A stretch of 64,000 nucleotides of DNA from Ruminococcus sp. (GTDB taxonomy: Bacteria; Bacillota; Clostridia; Oscillospirales; Acutalibacteraceae), in NCBI GenBank assembly GCA_022510945.1, contig JAFLSK010000002.1, forward strand, positions 1 to 64,000. Direction: 5' to 3'. The translations under genes were made by a program, and so were the position numbers. Positions 57,847-64,000 of this stretch are shown here, piece by piece. Position 1 is the first letter of the stretch, and each line of letters opens with the position of its first letter. Below the pieces are notes generated by a model that saw only the letters and a program-made list of their open reading frames with translations, searched no databases and was not told the origin of the DNA.

Positions 57847-58218
57847 ATGTTTGAAAGAAAAAATTCCTCTCTGTTTTGTATCGGCGCAGTGTGTTACGGA
57901 CTTATCGAGATTGTGTGGCGCGGCTGGACGCACTGGTCAATGTTTCTTACGGGCGGTGCGTGTTTCGTCGCTTTATATCGCATATTTGCAAAAATAGCGC
58001 ATTATTCAATGGTTACGCGCTGTCTTATCGGCGGAGCTGTTATAACTTCGTTCGAGTTCTGTTCGGGCTGTATATTTAATAAACTGCTGAAATTAAAGGT
58101 CTGGGATTACTCCGACAGACCTTTTAATCTCAAAGGGCAGATTTGCCCGCTTTATTCTTTTATGTGGGTGCTGTTGTGCATACCCGTGAACGCTGTGTGC
58201 AAACGGTTGAGGGGTTAG
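57847..58218 (+). CDS. Putative ABC-transporter type IV (CmpB-like) membrane protein
   Basis: CYGLIEIVWRGWTHWSMFLTGG; VWDYSDRPFNLKGQICPLYSFMW. Confidence 0.85.
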   Translation: MFERKNSSLFCIGAVCYGLIEIVWRGWTHWSMFLTGGACFVALYRIFAKIAHYSMVTRCLIGGAVITSFEFCSGCIFNKLLKLKVWDYSDRPFNLKGQICPLYSFMWVLLCIPVNAVCKRLRG

Positions 58219-59486
58219 TCCTCGTCTGTTTCCACAGCCTTCGGCTCAATCGTAACGTTGACCGCGATAATGCGCTGGCTGTTGACCTGCTGAACAATGA
58301 GCTCAATATTTTCGTATCTGTACTTTGCTTTCCTTCTTGGGATAGCCGACAGGTGCTCAAGTATAAATCCGCCGACCGTCACCGCGTCGGTTTCAACGTC
58401 GTCATGGTCGATGTCCGCAAGTTCGAATAAATCCTCAAGCGGCATATCACCGCTGACGATGTACTGCGTGTCCGAAATCTTTGTGCAGGCGTTCTCAATT
58501 TCCTCGTCCTCGTCCCAGATTTCGCCTACGATTTCCTCGAGTAAATCCTCCATAGTAACGATGCCGAGTGTGCCGCCGTATTCGTCGGTTACGACCGCCA
58601 TATGAATCCTCTTTCGCTTGAACTCGCTGAGTATTTTCGAGAGGTTCTGGTTGTTGAACACAAAGTAGGCGGGCTGAATCAGCTTGCCGATATTCGGCTC
58701 ATATCCGTTTGCGAGTTCCTCAAGGTAATCACGCGTGTGCAGGATACCAATTATGTGGTCGATAGTCTCCTTGAACACGGGAATACGCGAGTATCGGCTC
58801 TCCATAACGATGTGCTTGAGCTTTTCCGGCGAGTCGGTTATGTCTATAGCCGTCATATCAACGCGCGGGGTGAGTATCTCGAGTACGGTCTTGTCGTCGA
58901 AGTCGAGCACAGACTGTACCATCTCGCTTTCGCTCTCCTCAATAACGCCTTCTTCCTCGATATTCTCGACAATTTGCTTGAGTTCGTCCTCGGTTACGGA
59001 CGGAGCCTCTTCCTTAGTGCCCGCAACCTTCAACGCAGCTTCCTTAAGCTTTACGAACAGGAAAACTATCGGAGTGAGTACGATTGTTATTGCTTTAAGC
59101 ATACCTGCCGAGGCGAGGGAATAGCCCTCGCTGTGCTCCTTTGCAAGGCACTTCGGAATAATCTCACCGAACGTGAGTACCAAAAGGGTAGTCGCGCCAG
59201 TCGCAATCGCCGAGCCAATGTCGCCGAACAGTTCAAGACACACCACCGTCGCAAGCGACGAACAACCGAGATTTACAATATTGTTGCAGATAAGTATCGC
59301 CGTGAGCGCCTTATCGAAATTGTTGATAATGTATAAAACATTTTTTGCCTTTTTGTTTCCGTCGTCGGCGTAGCTCTGAATACGAATGTTATTCACGAAC
59401 GAAAACGCCGTTTCAACAGAACTGAAAAAAGCAGAAAGCAGAATACATAGTATAATAACTATTATTTGCCACGATTGAACTTCCAA
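58215..59486 (-). CDS. HlyC/CorC family transporter (CNNM plus CBS domains)
   Basis: FFSSVETAFSFVNNIRIQSYA; MVQSVLDFDDKTVLEILTPRVDMTAID; VVTDEYGGTLGIVTMEDLLEEIVGEI. Confidence 0.95.
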   Translation of the reverse strand: MEVQSWQIIVIILCILLSAFFSSVETAFSFVNNIRIQSYADDGNKKAKNVLYIINNFDKALTAILICNNIVNLGCSSLATVVCLELFGDIGSAIATGATTLLVLTFGEIIPKCLAKEHSEGYSLASAGMLKAITIVLTPIVFLFVKLKEAALKVAGTKEEAPSVTEDELKQIVENIEEEGVIEESESEMVQSVLDFDDKTVLEILTPRVDMTAIDITDSPEKLKHIVMESRYSRIPVFKETIDHIIGILHTRDYLEELANGYEPNIGKLIQPAYFVFNNQNLSKILSEFKRKRIHMAVVTDEYGGTLGIVTMEDLLEEIVGEIWDEDEEIENACTKISDTQYIVSGDMPLEDLFELADIDHDDVETDAVTVGGFILEHLSAIPRRKAKYRYENIELIVQQVNSQRIIAVNVTIEPKAVETDED

Positions 59487-59673
59487 AAATTATCACTTCC
59501 AAAATTTATAATCTAATACACTTTAAGAATACTATAATTTTTCTGAAAAATAATTTTTATTTAGAAAAAAGAATTAATTTTCTTGAATTATCTTCCATAA
59601 AATGTTATAATTTTAAAGAATACACACATTATATTGTGCTTTTATGGGTAAAATATCTGTGGAGGTGCATATT

Positions 59674-60420
59674 ATGTGCGAAAATAAGAATCAAAGCGAC
59701 GAATTTGTCCGCAATCCGTGCGAGGAAGACGACCCGCAGAACGTCGAAAATCCCGCCGACGAAAAGCATTTCGAGCAGATAGAGGACTCTGGCTCGATAC
59801 TGACCTCGCGCGGTGATAACGTTATTCATTGTCTCACTATAATAGGACAGATAGAGGGTCATTATATCCTGCCGCAAAACAACAAAACCACGAAGTACGA
59901 GCACGTTATCCCGCTTTTGGTTTCGATTGACGAGGATCCGCGCATTGACGGACTGCTTATCCTTTTGAATACGGTTGGCGGCGACGTTGAGGCTGGGCTT
60001 GCGATAGCCGAACTGATTTCGGGTATGCGTAAGCCGACAGTATCCATAGTCCTCGGCGGAGGACACTCGATAGGTATTCCGCTCGCCGTGGCGGCTAAGC
60101 GCAGCTTTATCGCGAAGAGCGCGTCGATGACCGCTCACCCTGTGCGCAGTACGGGTCTTACTATCGGAGTGCCGCAGACGTTCGAATACTACCAGCGTAT
60201 GCAGGACAGAATCACTAACTTTGTCGTAGATAATTCTAAGATAAGCAAAGAGGACTACACCGCACTCGTGATGAATACGGGAGAGCTCGTTATGGACGTC
60301 GGAACGATACTCGACGGCCAGCGCGCTGTTGACCTCGGCTTAGTTGATTCGGTCGGAACGCTTACCGACGCGACAGATTGCTTATACGCAATGATTGACG
60401 AAAGCAAAAAAACCTCATAA
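59674..60420 (+). CDS. tepA: ClpP-like translocation-enhancing protein TepA
   Basis: IIGQIEGHYILPQNNKTTKYEHVIP; LNTVGGDVEAGLAIAELI; GGGHSIGIPLA. Confidence 0.9.
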   Translation: MCENKNQSDEFVRNPCEEDDPQNVENPADEKHFEQIEDSGSILTSRGDNVIHCLTIIGQIEGHYILPQNNKTTKYEHVIPLLVSIDEDPRIDGLLILLNTVGGDVEAGLAIAELISGMRKPTVSIVLGGGHSIGIPLAVAAKRSFIAKSASMTAHPVRSTGLTIGVPQTFEYYQRMQDRITNFVVDNSKISKEDYTALVMNTGELVMDVGTILDGQRAVDLGLVDSVGTLTDATDCLYAMIDESKKTS

Positions 60421-60485
60421 GGGAGGGACTTTCCCTCCCGGGAGGTTCTATACATATGAGCACAATTTTAAGGAGTACATATTTA

Positions 60486-61436
60486 ATGGAACTTATAACA
60501 CAAATTATTCAGGATGTCATTTTAGGCGTTATTCAGGGATTGACCGAGTTTCTGCCCGTATCGAGCAGCGGTCATCTTAACATTGCTCAGCACCTTATGG
60601 GTATGGACGACGGCGGACTTTTCCTCGACGTTATGCTCCATATAGGAACGCTCACCGCGGTATTTATTTTTTACCATAAGCTTATCTGGAGACTTATCAA
60701 GGCGTTTTTCCTGCTCGTTAAGGACATCTTCACCGGCAAGTTCAAGTGGTCAAAAATGGACGGAGACCGTAACCTTATCATTATGCTGTTCATCGGACTT
60801 CTGCCGCTTTTTGCGCTTTTCCTTCCAATCCCCGGAACGGATATGAAGATTAAGGATTTAGCCGATTTGTTCGCACAGAGCAAGTATTTTATCGTGGTAG
60901 GCCTTTCTCTGCTTATGACGAGTATTCTGCTGCTTATCGGCTCAATTTGCAACAAGCGCAACTCTGGAAAGCACTATAAAAGCGACACCGAGAGCAACTA
61001 CACCGGAAACGGAAGGACGCGCTACACCGTGCTCGACGCTGTCTTAGTAGGTATCGGTCAGTGCTTCGCCGCGGTTTTCCCCGGACTTTCCCGCTCGGGA
61101 ACTACGCTTGCCGTAGGAGAGATGCGCGGTATCAACAAGCAGGCAGCTTTAGACTACACCTTCATTCTCGGTATTCCGTCGATTATTGCAGCGGCGGCTC
61201 TCGAGATTAAGGACATTGATTCAGCAACGCTCAACACTTGTATGCCGCTCGCTGTGGTTTGCGGAATGTTAGCGGCGGCTGTAGTCGGCTATTTTGCAAT
61301 TTGGCTCTTTAAGTGGCTTTTAAAAACCGATAAAATGATTGTCTTTATAATATACACGGCAGTAATCGGATTAATTGTCACCGCCGTGAGCATCTGGGAA
61401 ATGGTAAGCGGTACATTCGTAACACTTATCCATTAA
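60486..61436 (+). CDS. uppP: Undecaprenyl-diphosphate phosphatase
   Basis: GVIQGLTEFLPVSSSGHLNI; PGLSRSGTTLAVG. Confidence 0.96.
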   Translation: MELITQIIQDVILGVIQGLTEFLPVSSSGHLNIAQHLMGMDDGGLFLDVMLHIGTLTAVFIFYHKLIWRLIKAFFLLVKDIFTGKFKWSKMDGDRNLIIMLFIGLLPLFALFLPIPGTDMKIKDLADLFAQSKYFIVVGLSLLMTSILLLIGSICNKRNSGKHYKSDTESNYTGNGRTRYTVLDAVLVGIGQCFAAVFPGLSRSGTTLAVGEMRGINKQAALDYTFILGIPSIIAAAALEIKDIDSATLNTCMPLAVVCGMLAAAVVGYFAIWLFKWLLKTDKMIVFIIYTAVIGLIVTAVSIWEMVSGTFVTLIH

Positions 61437-61438
61437 TT

Positions 61439-61602
61439 AATACTAAACACCATTAAAAAATAGATATCTTTGAGGCATATTTCTTTCGCGCCACACATCG
61501 CGTCCTGTACTCGAAAGGCGACAACCTTTCTGCGGTATGACGCTCGTCTGACACAAAATCTGCTCAAAAATCTTATTTCTTTTTTAATCAGTGTTTAGTA
61601 TA
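61439..61602. repeat. About 163-bp MITE-like or structured intergenic element with inverted termini
   Basis: Left aatactaaacaccattaaaaaa; right ttttttaatcagtgtttagtata. Confidence 0.55.
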
Positions 61603-61636
61603 TAAAATTCTTTATAAGAATTATGGAAGTGAAAAA

Positions 61637-64000
61637 ATGGGAAGTAAAAAACAACCGGTAAAAAAATCTGCAACAAAAAAGACCGCGTCTAAATCCTCCG
61701 GAAAAAGAACCGGCTCGCGCAAAAATCAGGAGCTTAAGCCCGTATTCAGGCTGAACTCCCGTGTCCGAGCGTTGCTCTACTTCGCCGCGGCGCTCCTGTC
61801 GCTGTTCGTAGTCGTAATCCCCGGAGCGGCTGTATGGGAAAGTATACGCGGATTTTTCTACGGAATGCTCGGAATCTGTATCATACTTGTTCCCGTGCTT
61901 TTCGTGTATTTAGCGGTAATCACAACTCTCGAGAAAACTATCTCGCACTTCAAGTCGAAGGTAATAATCTGCGTTTCGATTATTCTGCTTGCCGAGAGCT
62001 TTGTGTATCTTGTCAGCGCCGACAACTACCTCGAGGGTAACTATTTCTATGCGCTCGGCAATCTGTTCTCGAACGGCTTTAACGCAGCCAACCGCTTCAC
62101 AGCGGGCGGCGGCTTACTCAGCGGTGTTTTCGGTTATCCGATTTTAGTCGGCTTCGGAAAGCCCGCGGCAATATGCGTTATAGTCGTTTTGATGATAACG
62201 CTCATTCTGATTGTCTGCAAAATTTCCTTAAACGACATCGGCAGAGCCGCAAGAAGGGTAGGGCAGAGCGTAGGTCAGGCTTATGAAAAGTCGGGTATGC
62301 GCCTTCGCTCCCGCAAATGGGCCGACGATGAATATGAACAGTTCGACGAGTTCGAGGATTACGACGTGTTTGAGGATACCCCGACTCAGAGAGCGCTCAA
62401 TGAATTTAATATTGACATTCCGATTGACGACGTAAAAACCAAGAAACGCCGTCGCAGAAAGAGCAATATTGATATTTCTATCGACGACGACAGCGTTTCC
62501 GCAGGTAGCGAGGCTGACGCGTTTATTGACGCTATTAAGTCGACCGACAGCAGTGACCCGGATTCTTTCGAGCCCACGGTTTCTAACTACGAACCTGAAA
62601 AACGCACTCGCAAAGACGACGAAATTCCTGCTCCCGAGTTCGACGAGCCTAAGGAAACCCACTACGATTATCCGCCTATCGGACTTCTGCGCCTTGTTGA
62701 AAACGAAGGCGAGAACGGCGAGGCAGAAATGCGCGCCAACGCTCAGCGTCTTATGACCACTCTCGAAAGCTTCGGCGTAAGGGCGACTATCACCCATATT
62801 TCGCGCGGGCCTTCCGTAACGCGCTACGAGCTCTATCCCGAGCCGGGTGTTAAAATCAGTAAAATAACCAATCTTTCCGACGACATCGCCCTCAACCTTG
62901 CCGCAAACGGCGTCCGTATTGAGGCTCCTATTCCGGGTAAAGCGGCTGTCGGAATAGAGGTTCCTAATAAGGTTGTAAGTATGGTAAGTATACGCGAACT
63001 CATCGACTCCGACGAGTTCGAGGACAGCGAAAGCAAGCTAACCTGCGTGCTCGGCAGAGATATTTCGGGTAAAATTATCACCACGGATATCGCAAAGCTG
63101 CCGCACCTTCTCATCGCAGGTACAACTGGCTCCGGTAAGTCAGTCTGCGTAAACGCTCTGCTTATCAGTATCCTCTTTAAGGCGAATCCAGACGAGGTTA
63201 AGCTTGTGCTTATCGACCCGAAGATGGTTGAGTTTTCGAAGTACAAGGGTATTCCTCACCTTCTTATCCCCGTAGTTTCCGACGCTAAGAAAGCGGCGGG
63301 CGCGCTCGCGTGGGCTGTAAACGAAATGCAGAATCGCTACAAGCTGTTCTCCGAGTACGATTGCAAGGATATCGAGTCATACAACAAGCTGATTGAATCT
63401 AATCTTGAATACATAAAGCAGAATCCGCCAGTCCTCGACGAGGAAAGCGAGGACGGCGAGTACGTTCAGCCCGTGCTCGAAGTCAACGGACTTCCCGTTG
63501 CTAAGGAAAAGCTGCCGCGCATAGTAATCGCTATCGACGAGCTCGCCGACCTTATGATGACGGCTCCGAGCGAAGTCGAGGACAGCATCGTCCGACTCGC
63601 TCAGCTTGCCCGTGCGGCGGGTATGCACCTTGTAATCGCAACCCAGCGACCCACAGCCAACGTAATCACAGGTCTTATCAAAGCTAACGTTCCGAGCCGT
63701 ATTGCCCTGAAGGTAGGTTCGAATATGGACTCGCGTATTATTCTCGATACGGGCGGAGCCGAGAAACTCATCGGACGAGGCGATATGCTCTATATGCCAG
63801 TCGGAGCACCCAACCCGATACGCGTTCAGGGCTGTTTCGCTACCGAGGACGAAATCGGCAAAGTTACAAAATTTGTCAAGAAGTCAGCTACCGCTCAGTA
63901 TAACGAGGATATCGAGGAGAAAATCAAGCGAATCGCCGCTGAAGGTCTCAACGGTGACGACGGTGACTCCGAGAGTTCAATGGGCGGCATAGAGGTCGAC
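61637..64000 (+). CDS. DNA translocase FtsK/SpoIIIE (C-terminus beyond window)
   Basis: ATG 61637, open to window end in frame; [20 protein letters not shown] Walker [33 protein letters not shown]. Confidence 0.95.
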   Translation, partial: MGSKKQPVKKSATKKTASKSSGKRTGSRKNQELKPVFRLNSRVRALLYFAAALLSLFVVVIPGAAVWESIRGFFYGMLGICIILVPVLFVYLAVITTLEKTISHFKSKVIICVSIILLAESFVYLVSADNYLEGNYFYALGNLFSNGFNAANRFTAGGGLLSGVFGYPILVGFGKPAAICVIVVLMITLILIVCKISLNDIGRAARRVGQSVGQAYEKSGMRLRSRKWADDEYEQFDEFEDYDVFEDTPTQRALNEFNIDIPIDDVKTKKRRRRKSNIDISIDDDSVSAGSEADAFIDAIKSTDSSDPDSFEPTVSNYEPEKRTRKDDEIPAPEFDEPKETHYDYPPIGLLRLVENEGENGEAEMRANAQRLMTTLESFGVRATITHISRGPSVTRYELYPEPGVKISKITNLSDDIALNLAANGVRIEAPIPGKAAVGIEVPNKVVSMVSIRELIDSDEFEDSESKLTCVLGRDISGKIITTDIAKLPHLLIAGTTGSGKSVCVNALLISILFKANPDEVKLVLIDPKMVEFSKYKGIPHLLIPVVSDAKKAAGALAWAVNEMQNRYKLFSEYDCKDIESYNKLIESNLEYIKQNPPVLDEESEDGEYVQPVLEVNGLPVAKEKLPRIVIAIDELADLMMTAPSEVEDSIVRLAQLARAAGMHLVIATQRPTANVITGLIKANVPSRIALKVGSNMDSRIILDTGGAEKLIGRGDMLYMPVGAPNPIRVQGCFATEDEIGKVTKFVKKSATAQYNEDIEEKIKRIAAEGLNGDDGDSESSMGGIEVD

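Noticed and set aside
58215-58218. Tail-to-tail stop overlap (TTAG) of convergent genes
   Set aside because: Real but common in compact genomes; not informative by itself.
1-64000. CRISPR array, prophage or transposase
   Set aside because: No regularly spaced repeats with unique spacers, and no phage structural, integrase or transposase ORFs were seen.

Overview
This 64 kb window is chromosomal DNA from a low-to-mid GC, spore-forming Firmicute, most likely Ruminococcus/Oscillospiraceae-like (inferred from gpr and spoIIP, an Ile T-box, and several dockerin and starch-binding proteins; no 16S rRNA is present). Much of it is housekeeping: ileS with a T-box leader, dusB, glyA, rarA, yceD-rpmF, DUF512, der-plsY, HIT, PRT, comEC, holA, rnmV, corC-like, tepA, uppP, and a partial ftsK/spoIIIE. 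Accessory content is an amylosome-like dispersed set: four dockerin proteins, a two-module CBM26-like protein next to a secreted GH13 amylase, and a roughly 1791-aa secreted protein with repeated putative glycan-binding modules. The best candidate for an undescribed system lies at 26416-31174. A 49-aa precursor-like peptide, absent from the ORF track, directly follows the giant secreted protein. Downstream is a compact cassette of PqqD-like RRE protein, S24/S26 peptidase with an apparent Ser/His dyad, ABC exporter without a peptidase domain, and NTP_transf_5-type nucleotidyltransferase. Other notable points are a dockerin-cyclophilin-like fusion, an A8-tract frameshift in a GNAT gene that one base would repair, a 192-bp tandem repeat seeded by the 3' end of tRNA-Gly, a four-helix-bundle gene bounded by inverted repeats, a roughly 163-bp MITE-like element, and a LexA-like box over the -35 of a UmuC-YolD operon. 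All family calls come from reading translated sequence; no database search was run.
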